Source of the DNA: Anaerocolumna xylanovorans DSM 12503
GTDB taxonomy: Bacteria; Bacillota; Clostridia; Lachnospirales; Lachnospiraceae
Length of the DNA: 64,000 nt
Reading direction: 5' to 3'
NCBI RefSeq assembly: GCF_900143645.1
Contig: NZ_FRFD01000003.1
Coordinates: 310,001-374,000 of the forward strand
A model generated the notes under the pieces. That model was given only the letters and a program-made list of their open reading frames with translations, was not told the origin of the DNA and did not search any database. The translations under genes were made by a program, and so were the position numbers. Below are positions 34,868-42,841 of the stretch, in pieces. How positions within the stretch are numbered: position 1 is the stretch's first letter; the number at the start of each line of letters is the position of its first letter.

Positions 34868-35539
34868 AAGCCACAGAGGAAGCAGAATCTCGCAGTACAT
34901 CGGAAGTTTCAGGATGGATGCAATTGCGGTTTCCTCATAGCCTGGAATGCCTAAACCTAACAGACTGTCGACAATATAGCCGCAGAATGCAATTATCAGC
35001 AGGATACCCAATACTTTCGGCAGAAAATGTGATTTGATAACCAGATAACCCATTGGGAAAAGCCACAACCCCCAGAAAAACCCTGAAATAAGAATTCCGT
35101 ATTTGTGCAGCTCAAAAAACAGAAACAGCATATTTTTTGGTTGACCGGCAAACGTTCCTGCAACTGATGGACCACTATTTGCCATAAGTAACGCCATATA
35201 ATTGCTTAATTCGTTTATCATTGAAATCGGAATCGAAACCAGCATGAATATAACCATAAGCGCCGCTATATTCCCTTTAACCGGCTTAAGGAGCTTATAT
35301 AATAGCAGAACAATAAAAATATGACTGATCTGTACAACCAGAGAGCTGAGTATACTGAGTCTGAAAAGACCACTGTTTGTGAGAATATTTGCTATTGTTG
35401 CATCCGCATCCCCAGGGACGATAAGGAATTGGGGGATGTACATGATGCCGAATGCGCCCAGGGGGATCATTAATGTGTATAATAATCCTGCTATTCTGGC
35501 AGTATTATTTTGCAATTTATAATTGAAACGATTTTCCAT
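34826..35539 (-). CDS. DUF4386 family integral membrane protein
   Basis: 237 residues, six hydrophobic segments: about 13-38, 57-83, 90-115, 140-165, 172-195 and 205-225. 'ARIAGLLYTLMIPLGAFGIM' and 'GFFWGLWLFPMGYLVIKSHF' are the signatures of DUF4386. Function unknown. Its stop lies inside the 3' end of the convergent Crp/Fnr gene, so the transcripts overlap. Ribosome site AAAGGA before ATG. Confidence 0.88.
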   Translation of the reverse strand: MENRFNYKLQNNTARIAGLLYTLMIPLGAFGIMYIPQFLIVPGDADATIANILTNSGLFRLSILSSLVVQISHIFIVLLLYKLLKPVKGNIAALMVIFMLVSIPISMINELSNYMALLMANSGPSVAGTFAGQPKNMLFLFFELHKYGILISGFFWGLWLFPMGYLVIKSHFLPKVLGILLIIAFCGYIVDSLLGLGIPGYEETAIASILKLPMYCEILLPLWLLFKGIKPSLDAAQ

Positions 35540-35849
35540 AATTTATCCTTTCTTTTAAGTTTGATGATAATATTGTATATCATCTCTCTTCATCCTGCAT
35601 TGACTTAAGTCAATTTACAACGATATCTTTTATTACCAAACTTCTCCTGACAATGAACCACAAGGCAAAAAAGGTGAGTCCATTTTCTATGCCCTGGTTA
35701 TATTGGGCTCTTACTGCCCGGTAAATCGAGGCAGGGTCAGTTACGAAACAAAATTGTTAAAAATGAGTTACGCTAGCTTTGATGGACCAGCTTCGTGATT
35801 GTATAATAAAATCATTTTCCTAAACATACTCCGCCGCCAAGGCCCCACC

Positions 35850-35882
35850 AGGCTCAAGCGGCATCTTTTTTGACCGTTCAAG
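35850..35882 (+). repeat. 33-base repeat, copy 1 (AGGCTCAAGCGGCATC...)
   Basis: 29 of 33 bases match 60126-60158; looser copies at 59194-59228 and 42539-42561. Here it runs straight into the dispersed repeat copy 2. Confidence 0.6.
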
Positions 35883-36020
35883 GCATGTGGAATCCATAAC
35901 CCTGTTGCAAAAGAAAAGTAGTTAAATTATGGGATATAAGTAATATAAATTCACTAGAATTGAGGACATGAGAGTGAAAACTTTCACGTCCTTTTTTAAT
36001 AGAAAATACATGGGATTACC
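35877..36020 (+). repeat. Dispersed intergenic repeat, copy 2
   Basis: About 145 bases, starting TTCAAGGCATGTGGAATCC and containing CACTAGAATTGAGGACATGA, hairpin GTGAAAACTTTCAC within GGAC/GTCC, a T-run (35964-35997) and CATGGGATTACC at the end. Closely similar along its length to copy 3 at 39207-39350. Confidence 0.8.
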
Positions 36021-36418
36021 TGACGTCCATGTGGAGCTGGAAGCAAAGAATGTATTAGGGAATGAGCTGGTCATAAGCATTGCAAGTGAATTTATTGAAA
36101 ATGGTGGGGAAGATACTGAGAAGCAGAGGAAATCAAACATCATTAAGTATTTCCCGATAGGAACAGTATATTAAAGGAAGTGATATCTGAAAAGGATAAA
36201 TTTCAAAAAATAATTCACAGAAAGAATGGAAGTAGAATTCGTTTAGCAATATTTTCCTGACACCGTGCGACATCTTCTATTTCTGCTGCCATATGCCTCA
36301 GGCTTATGGAAATATGTCTGACTTCCTCTAATGCTCATTCAGGGTAAAGCAGCTTCGGCACTGGAATAATAATCTTTGTCGTTTCTTTATAAAAATATTA
36401 AAAATATCATTTAGATAC

Positions 36419-36453
36419 TTGACAAACAAATAATTAGTAACTATAATGGTTAC
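36419..36453 (+). promoter_or_regulatory. Consensus promoter with Rrf2-type dyad
   Basis: TTGACA (36419-36424), 17 bases, TATAAT (36442-36447). The inverted repeat GTAAC (36437-36441) / GTTAC (36449-36453) straddles the -10 box, a good position for autorepression by the Rrf2 protein encoded next. Confidence 0.75.
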
Positions 36454-36467
36454 AAAAGGAGACGCTT

Positions 36468-36875
36468 ATGTATTCAAGTAAATTATCAGTAAGTATTCAT
36501 ATATTAAGTCTGATTGCGTTGATGGGAGATCACCCCTTGACATCAGAGTACATTGCTTCCAGTGTTAATACGAATCCCGTACTTGTCAGGCGTTTAATGA
36601 GCCGTCTGAAAAGGGCAAAATTAATCAAAACGAGTACTAAGCTTGGTGTGACAGGTCTTGCAAAAAAAGCAGAAGATATTACGCTCCTTGATATTTTTCT
36701 CGCAGCGGAAGACCACCGGGATTTATTCGGTATTCACAGCAATACCAATCAAAACTGTCCCGTAGGAGCAAAAATAGAAAGTACGCTGAAACACTTATAC
36801 GGCAATATACAAACCGCAACAGAAGAAAAGTTATCTGCTGTCACTTTGGCGGATATCATAAAAGATTTTAAATAA
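36468..36875 (+). CDS. Rrf2 family regulator (YwnA-like)
   Basis: 135 residues; AAAAGGAG upstream. Winged-helix N-terminus 'MYSSKLSVSIHILSLIAL', 'LTSEYIASSVNTNPVLVRRL' and the family's 'GGY.L'-like wing. Only one cysteine is present in the loop ('NQNCPVGAKI'), so it lacks the three-Cys Fe-S site of IscR/NsrR and belongs with YwnA/CymR-like members. It is followed by an NAD(P)-binding protein, the same order as ywnA-ywnB in Bacillus, and an FMN reductase; likely a redox or electrophile stress unit. Confidence 0.9.
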   Translation: MYSSKLSVSIHILSLIALMGDHPLTSEYIASSVNTNPVLVRRLMSRLKRAKLIKTSTKLGVTGLAKKAEDITLLDIFLAAEDHRDLFGIHSNTNQNCPVGAKIESTLKHLYGNIQTATEEKLSAVTLADIIKDFK

Positions 36876-36893
36876 ATTATCAGGAGGTGTGTT

Positions 36894-37535
36894 ATGAAGA
36901 TAGCAATTATTGGTGCAACCGGTATGGCCGGCAGTGCACTGTACAAAGAAAGTACCTTACGGGGACATGATGTGACTGCCATTGTCCGAGATAAAGAAAA
37001 AGCAGTTTCTTTGTTTGGAAGTGGTGCCAAGGTAATCGATAAAGACATATTTGATTTAACGAAATCCGACCTTGAAGACTTTGAGGTTATTGTAAATGCT
37101 TTTGCTACCGCTCCGGCTAAAGCATATCTGCACCTGGACCTGGCTGCGAAGCTTATCGGCTTTTTCCGTGAGACAAAAAGCCCCAGGCTGTTTTTTATTC
37201 TTGGTGCGGCCAGTCTGCTGGATGAAAACGGCAAGCTGTATTTAGACACCTTAAAGACGGTTCCTGATGCCGCTTCCTGGATATCCATTCCAACGGAAGC
37301 CTATAAGACACTTAATTTTTTACGCGGTATTGAGAATGTGAACTGGGTAGGAGTATCTCCTTCGGTTACATTTATTGCCGGAGAAGCTACGGTTCCTCTT
37401 TTGGGAACGGATAGTCTTCTGACCTCCGGGAAGGGAGAGTCGATTGTGACAAGCGGAACTATGGCTGTTGCAATTCTCGATGAAATCGAGAAACCGCAGT
37501 TTATCCGTACAAGATTTACCGTATGTAATCAATGA
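36894..37535 (+). CDS. NAD(P)-binding Rossmann protein (YwnB-like)
   Basis: 213 residues; CAGGAGG upstream. N-terminal dinucleotide motif 'IAIIGATGMAGSALYKESTL' (GxTGxxG), middle 'EVIVNAF' and 'RLFFILGAASLL', as in atypical short-chain dehydrogenases of the NmrA/YwnB type. They act as NAD(P)H-dependent reductases or redox sensors. The gene follows rrf2 by 18 bases and leads into the FMN reductase, so the three form one operon. Confidence 0.88.
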   Translation: MKIAIIGATGMAGSALYKESTLRGHDVTAIVRDKEKAVSLFGSGAKVIDKDIFDLTKSDLEDFEVIVNAFATAPAKAYLHLDLAAKLIGFFRETKSPRLFFILGAASLLDENGKLYLDTLKTVPDAASWISIPTEAYKTLNFLRGIENVNWVGVSPSVTFIAGEATVPLLGTDSLLTSGKGESIVTSGTMAVAILDEIEKPQFIRTRFTVCNQ

Positions 37536-37571
37536 TCTAAATAATCAATAATCTAAATGGAGGTATATTTT

Positions 37572-38120
37572 ATGAGTAAGACAATTGGAATTATTACAGG
37601 CAGTTTAAGAAAAAATTCTTTTAGTGGAAGTATTGCCGATTATGTTAAGAATAACGCACCGGCAGGCTATACGGTTAAACTAATTGATATCGGAGGCCTT
37701 CCTCTTTACAGTCAGGATTCTGATGGTGAAGAATTAAAGGAGTACACAGACTTTAGAAATGAAGTTAAAGCTTTGGACGCCGTACTTTTTATCACACCGG
37801 AGCACAACCGTTCCATTCCGGCAGCATTGAAAAATGCACTGGATATAGGCTCAAGACCTTATGGTCATAATGTATGGAGCGGAAAACCGGGTGCGGTAAT
37901 CAGCCAGTCTCCCGGAGGAATCGGCGGATTTGGAGCAAATCATCATTTGCGTCAGGTGTTGGCATTTCTGAATGTTTTAACACTTGCCCAGCCCGAAGCG
38001 TATATCGGAGCATACCACACATTGATTGATGAAAACGGAGTATTAAGCAACGAAGGCACCAAAGGATTTATTGATGAATTTTTAGCAGCCTTTGCCGCAT
38101 GGATTGAAAAAGTAGCATAA
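37572..38120 (+). CDS. NADPH-dependent FMN reductase (flavodoxin-like quinone/chromate reductase)
   Basis: 182 residues from ATG 37572 with GGAGG upstream; an earlier in-frame ATG at 37557 overlaps the ribosome site. 'GIITGSLRKNSFSGSIADYV' is the FMN phosphate loop, and 'FITPEHNRSIPAALKNALD' the flavin-ring loop of the YieF/ChrR family, which transfers two electrons to quinones, chromate or azo dyes. 'SPGGIGGFGANHHLRQVL' is the third conserved loop. Third gene of the rrf2 operon; terminator follows. Confidence 0.93.
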   Translation: MSKTIGIITGSLRKNSFSGSIADYVKNNAPAGYTVKLIDIGGLPLYSQDSDGEELKEYTDFRNEVKALDAVLFITPEHNRSIPAALKNALDIGSRPYGHNVWSGKPGAVISQSPGGIGGFGANHHLRQVLAFLNVLTLAQPEAYIGAYHTLIDENGVLSNEGTKGFIDEFLAAFAAWIEKVA

Positions 38121-38129
38121 TGATATAAT

Positions 38130-38166
38130 AGGGAAACAGCATTAGCTTAGCCGTTTCCCTTTTTAT
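38130..38166 (+). terminator. Terminator after the FMN reductase gene
   Basis: AGGGAAAC ... GTTTCCCT with T-run TTTTTATTT. Confidence 0.8.
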
Positions 38167-38266
38167 TTGCTAATTATGGTGAACAGAAGGTGCAATAGAT
38201 TATTTAATCATGTAATGGGTGTGAAATGAAAGTAAAAGATGTTATAATATAGAAAAGGATACGATA

Positions 38267-38515
38267 ATGGACAGAATATCCGCAGAAAGGATGAAGATAA
38301 TGGGAAAATTTGAAAATGCTGAGAAAATTGGGATAAGAAATAAAAAGACAAATGAGCTACTGGCAATCTACCCTGATAAGGCAGAGGGAAGTGATGAGGA
38401 AATTACAAAGAAAGTGTCAGACTGGTATTATATGCAAAATTGCTCGGCAGAAGAAGAGCTTAGAACTGCTTATGTTGATATAGTAACACCGGAGGAATTA
38501 AAATCACTTAACTAA
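38267..38515 (+). CDS. Hypothetical protein, 82 residues
   Basis: ATG 38267 with AAAAGGA upstream; an internal ATG at 38300 is an alternative start. Unrecognised. Charged, soluble, with 'IGIRNKKTNELLAIYPDKAE' and a C-terminal 'AYVDIVTPEELKSLN'. It ends 5 bases before the CDGSH gene, suggesting co-transcription. Confidence 0.6.
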   Translation: MDRISAERMKIMGKFENAEKIGIRNKKTNELLAIYPDKAEGSDEEITKKVSDWYYMQNCSAEEELRTAYVDIVTPEELKSLN

Positions 38516-38520
38516 AGAAG

Positions 38521-39198
38521 GTGCATACTATTTTATTAAATGACAAAAATGGCAGGATAAAGATTATTAAGGGCGGACCATATGTTGTTACGGGATGCAT
38601 ACCGCTTGTAGAGAAGATAATTATTCCTGTAGACAATCATTACGAATATCAGACAGGTCAGGAATATCCATTGCAGTCTGAATATGCACTGTGCCGATGT
38701 GGACACTCAAAGCACATGCCTTTTTGTGATGGCTGTCATGAGAAAGTTGGGTTTGTTGGCAATGAAACAGCTTCCAGAATGAATTATATTGACAGGGCAG
38801 AGCGAAGAGAGGGTCCGCAACTGACTTTATTAGATGATAATCGATGTGCCTTTGCGCGCTTTTGCCACAGGGAAGAGGGAAAAGTGTGGAATTTGATAGA
38901 TAAGTCCGACGATCCCAACCTAAGAGACGAGGCAATTAAAGGTGCTAATGAATGTCCCGCAGGAAGGCTTGTGGTACTTGATCAGGCAGGAAAAGAAATA
39001 GAACCTGACTTTGAACCGTCAATTGAGCTTTTAAAAGACTTTTCCAAGAATGCTTGTGGTCCTATTTATGTAAAGGGAAGGATTCCCTTGGAATCTTCGG
39101 ATGGTATGCTCTATGAGTTAAGAAACCGGATGACACTTTGCCGGTGTGGGAAATCCGTTAGAAAACCGTTCTGTGATGCTTCTCATATTACTACATAG
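38521..39198 (+). CDS. CDGSH iron-sulfur protein with central Fer4_19-like domain
   Basis: 225 residues from GTG 38521; the start is uncertain because the ribosome site is too close. Two CDGSH motifs bind 2Fe-2S clusters through three Cys and one His: 'CRCGHSKHMPFCDGCH' near 58-74 and 'CRCGKSVRKPFCDASH' near 206-222. Between them, 'CAFARFCHREEGKVWNL' and 'NECPAGRLVV' match the divergent ferredoxin-like Fer4_19 domain. Such multi-cluster proteins are thought to act in electron transfer or Fe-S handling. It is followed by copy 3 of the dispersed repeat, whose hairpin can end this transcript. Confidence 0.9.
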   Translation: MHTILLNDKNGRIKIIKGGPYVVTGCIPLVEKIIIPVDNHYEYQTGQEYPLQSEYALCRCGHSKHMPFCDGCHEKVGFVGNETASRMNYIDRAERREGPQLTLLDDNRCAFARFCHREEGKVWNLIDKSDDPNLRDEAIKGANECPAGRLVVLDQAGKEIEPDFEPSIELLKDFSKNACGPIYVKGRIPLESSDGMLYELRNRMTLCRCGKSVRKPFCDASHITT

Positions 39199-39206
39199 AA
39201 TTGTGT

Positions 39207-39350
39207 ATTCAAGCCATGTGGAGACCATAGTCCTGCTACAGAAGAAAACAGTCAAATGAAGGATTAAAGTAATTGAAAGCCACTAGAATTGAGGACATGA
39301 GAGTGAAAGCTTTCACGTCCTTTTTTGACAGAGAAATTCATGGGATTACT
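39207..39350 (+). repeat. Dispersed intergenic repeat, copy 3
   Basis: Starts TTCAAGCCATGTGGAGACC, holds CACTAGAATTGAGGACATGA, the palindrome GTGAAAGCTTTCAC inside GGAC/GTCC with six T (39293-39326), and ends CATGGGATTACTC. Matches copy 2 over about 145 bases and copy 1 at both ends. Confidence 0.8.
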
Positions 39351-39396
39351 CATTTTACATAGATGTCGGAAAACTATAACGTGAGAAAAATTTATA

Positions 39397-39425
39397 TTGA
39401 CAATAAGTGAATGTTCGTTTATTAT
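39397..39425 (+). promoter_or_regulatory. tetR promoter with TetR-type operator
   Basis: TTGACA (39397-39402), 17 bases, TATTAT (39420-39425). The spacer contains TGAATGTTCGTTTATT, whose reverse complement is nearly repeated in front of lon (40080-40101). The operator would block RNA polymerase directly. Confidence 0.75.
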
Positions 39426-39447
39426 AGAATTATGTTGAGGTGATATC

Positions 39448-40014
39448 ATGAGAAAAAAAGATGATGAAAAAGAGAGAAGCATAAAAGAAGCGGTAATCAA
39501 ACTCATTCTTGAGGAAGGTTTTCACGGTGCTTCTATCTCAAAAATCGCGAAGATGGCTGGGGTTTCGCCGGCAACAGTATACATCTATTATGAAAATAAA
39601 GAAAACATGCTGCAGAATATTTATAATGAATATTCCGAAGATATTTTTGATTATTTACTTAGCTGTGTGGACTTGAAGATGGACGGGCAGCAGCTTATTG
39701 AGATACTCATTAGAAGTTACTACAACTATATCATTCAAAATAAGGAAATCTTCAGCTTTGTAGAGCAGTTTTCCAACTGTCCTTCCCTGGTTAACAGCTG
39801 TTCAGGAAAAAAGGGAGTCTGTCATATTTACAGCCTGATTGAGGATATGAAGAAAAAGCAGATCATTAAGAATTACCGTTATGATAATCTGCTGGCCATT
39901 ATCTTTTATCCGGTCAAGGCCATTGCTGTGGATAACCATAAGAGTGAGGCGGAGAGAGCAGATTTATTAAAGGAGATGATTATAATCATACAGGATGCGG
40001 TATTAATACAATAA
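39448..40014 (+). CDS. TetR/AcrR family regulator, likely repressor of itself and lon
   Basis: 188 residues. HTH at about 30-50: 'ASISKIAKMAGVSPATVYIY', followed by 'YENKENMLQNIYNEY'. The C-terminal ligand domain (about 60-185) has two nearby Cys residues ('FSNCPSLVNSC'). The gene lies 108 bases before lon on the same strand, and both have the same inverted operator at their promoters. This predicts shared control of Lon by this regulator. Stop followed by a hairpin at about 40022-40062. Confidence 0.9.
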   Translation: MRKKDDEKERSIKEAVIKLILEEGFHGASISKIAKMAGVSPATVYIYYENKENMLQNIYNEYSEDIFDYLLSCVDLKMDGQQLIEILIRSYYNYIIQNKEIFSFVEQFSNCPSLVNSCSGKKGVCHIYSLIEDMKKKQIIKNYRYDNLLAIIFYPVKAIAVDNHKSEAERADLLKEMIIIIQDAVLIQ

Positions 40015-40076
40015 AAGTTTCAGCGAGATATTTTTGTAAACATAACTTGCAAAAAATCTCGCAATTATTAACTATT

Positions 40077-40101
40077 TATAATAAACGAATATTCATTTAA
40101 T
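40077..40101 (+). promoter_or_regulatory. lon promoter -10 box and TetR-type operator
   Basis: TATAAT at 40077-40082 overlapped by AATAAACGAATATTCATT (from 40080). Reading the other strand gives TGAATATTCGTTTATT, 15 of 16 identical to the site at the tetR promoter. Confidence 0.72.
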
Positions 40102-40122
40102 ACAAAAGGAAAGGATGATAGT

Positions 40123-42498
40123 ATGTCAGAGAATAATAATAACAGGGGAATTGTTTTTCCCGTATCCAATACGGTTTTATTGCCGGGTGTCACAACAAAG
40201 TTTTTTATAAAAACACCCGAAGAAGTGCAGCTGCAATTTTTAAGAGACGAGAATAGTACCAACATTGCATTGCCGTTAAAGCAGAATTTCGGACAGAAAG
40301 GTCTGATGGAAGAAGATTTTTACCGGATGGGGGTAATCTTTACGGTCAATGATACCCGGAAAACAGAGAGCGGTATCCAGCTTACGGTTCATATTGCAGA
40401 ACGGGTAGAAGTAAAGGAACTGAATATCGAAAGCGGTCTGATATTAGCCGGATATGAGACCATCCCGGACAAAACGGACTTAGACCATAAGAGTCAGGAA
40501 GAGATGCTTGACTATCTAAAGAAGGTAATTCGTGAAATCAGTGTGAAATTCCAGGGCGGCGAACAGTATATCCGGATTGTGGAAGAGTTTAAGGATTTAA
40601 ATGGCCTTATGGTATATTTAAGCCAGTATATGCCTATTTCAAATGAAGAAAGGTATGAACTGCTCGAAATAGAGTCCTTAAAAGAGAGAAGTCTGCGGTT
40701 CATGGATCATCTGTTAAAACAGAAGGAAGCCATAGAGCTGCAGCTGCAGATTTCAGAGAAATTTTCAGAGAAAGCCAACAAATATTACAGAGAATCCGTA
40801 CTGCGGGAGCAGCTTAAAGCCATTCAGGAGGAATTAAATGAAGGCAATGAGGACGAAAATAAAAAAGAGAAGGATTATCTGACCAAAATTAAAGAAGCGC
40901 AGATGCCGTCTGATATTGAAAAGAGTGCCCTTGAAGAACTGGATAAACTAAATGCCCAGGGACCCAACAGTTCGGAGTATAATGTTATCCGCAATTATCT
41001 GGAACTGCTGGTACAGCTTCCCTGGAAAAAAGCAGAGCAAAGTTCTATTGATCTGGGCAAAGCCAGACAGATTCTGGATGAACAGCACTATGGACTGAAT
41101 AAGGTCAAAGACCGGATTATACAGCATTTGGCTGTTATGAAGCTGAAAAATGACAAAAAGGGATCCATACTTTTGCTGGTGGGACCTCCCGGTACCGGTA
41201 AAACCAGTCTTGGCAAAAGTATTGCGGAAGTATTGGACAGACAGTATATCCGTTTGAGCTTAGGCGGTATCCGGGATGAAGCTGAAATCCGGGGGCACCG
41301 CAGGACCTATATAGGAGCTATGCCGGGTAGGATTATTCAAAGCATCCGAAAGGCAGGAGCCAATAACCCGGTCATGGTTCTCGATGAGGTAGACAAGCTG
41401 ACAGCCGGCGGTTACAGCGGTGATCCTGCGAGCGCTTTGCTGGAGGTCCTTGATCCGGAACAAAACAACAGCTTTACCGACCATTATCTGGATCTCCCCT
41501 ATGATCTGTCCGATGTTTTCTTTATTGCCACGGCAAATTCCCTGGAAAGCATTCCGGGACCATTATTGGACCGAATGGAAGTGATTCCGGTTTCCAGCTA
41601 TACCGTTGATGAAAAATTCCATATCGGAAGAAATTATTTAATACCATCTGTTTTAGAAGAACACGGATTGTCAAAAGAACAGCTGGTTGTAGAAGATGAG
41701 ATCCTTTATAAAATTATCAACGATTATACACTGGAAGCCGGAGTCAGGGGACTGAAAAAACAACTGGCAGCGCTTGCCAGAGTGGCTTCCGAAAAGATTG
41801 TTTCGAACAAAGCAGAGATTCCTTATAAAATTCAGATGGAAGAGCTGGAGGAACTTCTTGGCAGACAGGTTTCCAGACATGACAAAGCGCAGCAGGATAA
41901 TCCCCCGGGAGTTGTTACCGGACTTGCCTGGACACCGGTAGGCGGCGAAATCTTATTTATTGAAGCTACCGATATGCCGGGCAGCGGAGAGGTTATATTG
42001 ACCGGTAAACTGGGAGAGGTAATGAAGGAATCGGCAAGAATTTCCTTGAGTCTGTTAAAATCCAGGCTGCCTTTAAATACCGTTAACTTTAAAGAAAGAG
42101 ATCTGCATATCCATGTGCCCTCCGGAGCGGTTCCCAAAGACGGTCCATCCGCCGGAATTACATTATTCACTGCGCTTGCTTCCTTAATTACAGGCCAAAA
42201 AGTGGATTCCAAAATTGCCATGACCGGTGAGATTACATTAAGAGGTGCCGTACTTCCAATAGGAGGTTTGAAGGAAAAATTACTGGGTGCCCAAAGAGCA
42301 GGTATTAACAAAGTGCTTATACCAAGAGATAATCTGATTGATTTAAAGGATGTGCCGGAAGAAGTAAAGAACCAGCTTACGGTGATACCGGTTGAAACTA
42401 TTGAAGATGTATTGAAAGAAACTTTGGGAATTTCTCTGCCAAGAATCGAGCATATGTTTCTTCAAAAGGGAACCAAAGGCTTATTCCAGGAGGTATAA
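40123..42498 (+). CDS. lon: ATP-dependent Lon protease (LonA)
   Basis: 791 residues, normal for LonA. It degrades damaged and regulatory proteins in the cytoplasm. N-terminal substrate domain about 8-205; AAA+ ATPase with Walker A 'GPPGTGKT' at 354-361, 'MVLDEVDKL' as Walker B and 'RMEVIPVSSYT' as sensor region; protease domain with catalytic dyad Ser676 in 'PKDGPSAGIT' and Lys719 in 'GGLKEKLLGAQRAG'. All motifs intact. Preceded by a TetR gene and a matching operator, which is not the usual lon context. Confidence 0.97.
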   Translation: MSENNNNRGIVFPVSNTVLLPGVTTKFFIKTPEEVQLQFLRDENSTNIALPLKQNFGQKGLMEEDFYRMGVIFTVNDTRKTESGIQLTVHIAERVEVKELNIESGLILAGYETIPDKTDLDHKSQEEMLDYLKKVIREISVKFQGGEQYIRIVEEFKDLNGLMVYLSQYMPISNEERYELLEIESLKERSLRFMDHLLKQKEAIELQLQISEKFSEKANKYYRESVLREQLKAIQEELNEGNEDENKKEKDYLTKIKEAQMPSDIEKSALEELDKLNAQGPNSSEYNVIRNYLELLVQLPWKKAEQSSIDLGKARQILDEQHYGLNKVKDRIIQHLAVMKLKNDKKGSILLLVGPPGTGKTSLGKSIAEVLDRQYIRLSLGGIRDEAEIRGHRRTYIGAMPGRIIQSIRKAGANNPVMVLDEVDKLTAGGYSGDPASALLEVLDPEQNNSFTDHYLDLPYDLSDVFFIATANSLESIPGPLLDRMEVIPVSSYTVDEKFHIGRNYLIPSVLEEHGLSKEQLVVEDEILYKIINDYTLEAGVRGLKKQLAALARVASEKIVSNKAEIPYKIQMEELEELLGRQVSRHDKAQQDNPPGVVTGLAWTPVGGEILFIEATDMPGSGEVILTGKLGEVMKESARISLSLLKSRLPLNTVNFKERDLHIHVPSGAVPKDGPSAGITLFTALASLITGQKVDSKIAMTGEITLRGAVLPIGGLKEKLLGAQRAGINKVLIPRDNLIDLKDVPEEVKNQLTVIPVETIEDVLKETLGISLPRIEHMFLQKGTKGLFQEV

Positions 42499-42841
42499 AT
42501 AGTAAAGCAGGGGTGGACAGATAAAACAGGTCTTTTCAAGTCTCAAGCGGTATCTTTTATAATTTTACTCATTGGGTGAGAACTGTTATTGACACTGCAC
42601 ACATTGAAAACACTGGATTTCAAGGCTTGTATATAATAAAAGTAAATATGTCAACTCAACTTTATCCCTCGATATGTGTTTATGGAACATATCGAGGGTA
42701 TATTTTTTGTATAGAGTTTACGATTAGATGATAAAATTTCCATTTGGATGATTGTATGATATAATTTAATTAATAATAAAATGGCATAAGGGATAAAAGT
42801 ATTAATTAAAAGTACATCTAAAATATAGAAATGGAGGGGAC
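42499..42841. other. Intergenic region between lon and the glycosidase operon
   Basis: Contains a partial copy of the 33-base repeat (42539-42561), the terminator at 42666-42709 and a likely promoter for the glycosidase operon with TATAAT at 42760-42765 and a weak -35. No gene seen. Confidence 0.6.
42666..42709 (+). terminator. Terminator downstream of lon
   Basis: CCCTCGATATGT, 9-base loop, ACATATCGAGGG, then TATATTTTTTG. Perfect 12-base stem. Confidence 0.88.

Larger units (their letters stand above)
35540..36467. other. Long intergenic region with repeats and relics
   Basis: Contains the putative promoter of the DUF4386 gene, the 33-base repeat AGGCTCAAGCGGCATC... (35850-35882), the second copy of the dispersed repeat (35877-36020) and the rrf2 promoter (36419-36453). 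Two short - strand frames without starts (about 35610-35756, ending 'SLVIKDIVVN', and about 36213-36335, 'EEVRHISISLRHMAAEIEDV') look like decayed coding sequence. A frame at 35968-36174 begins inside the repeat hairpin and is not called. Confidence 0.55.

Noticed and set aside
35968..36174. 68-codon frame with 'ELVISIASEFIENGGED'
   Set aside because: Its start is inside the dispersed repeat hairpin and there is no ribosome site.
36213..36335. Minus-strand coding relic 'EEVRHISISLRHMAAEIEDV'
   Set aside because: About 40 codons, no start and no family I can name; only mentioned in the region note.
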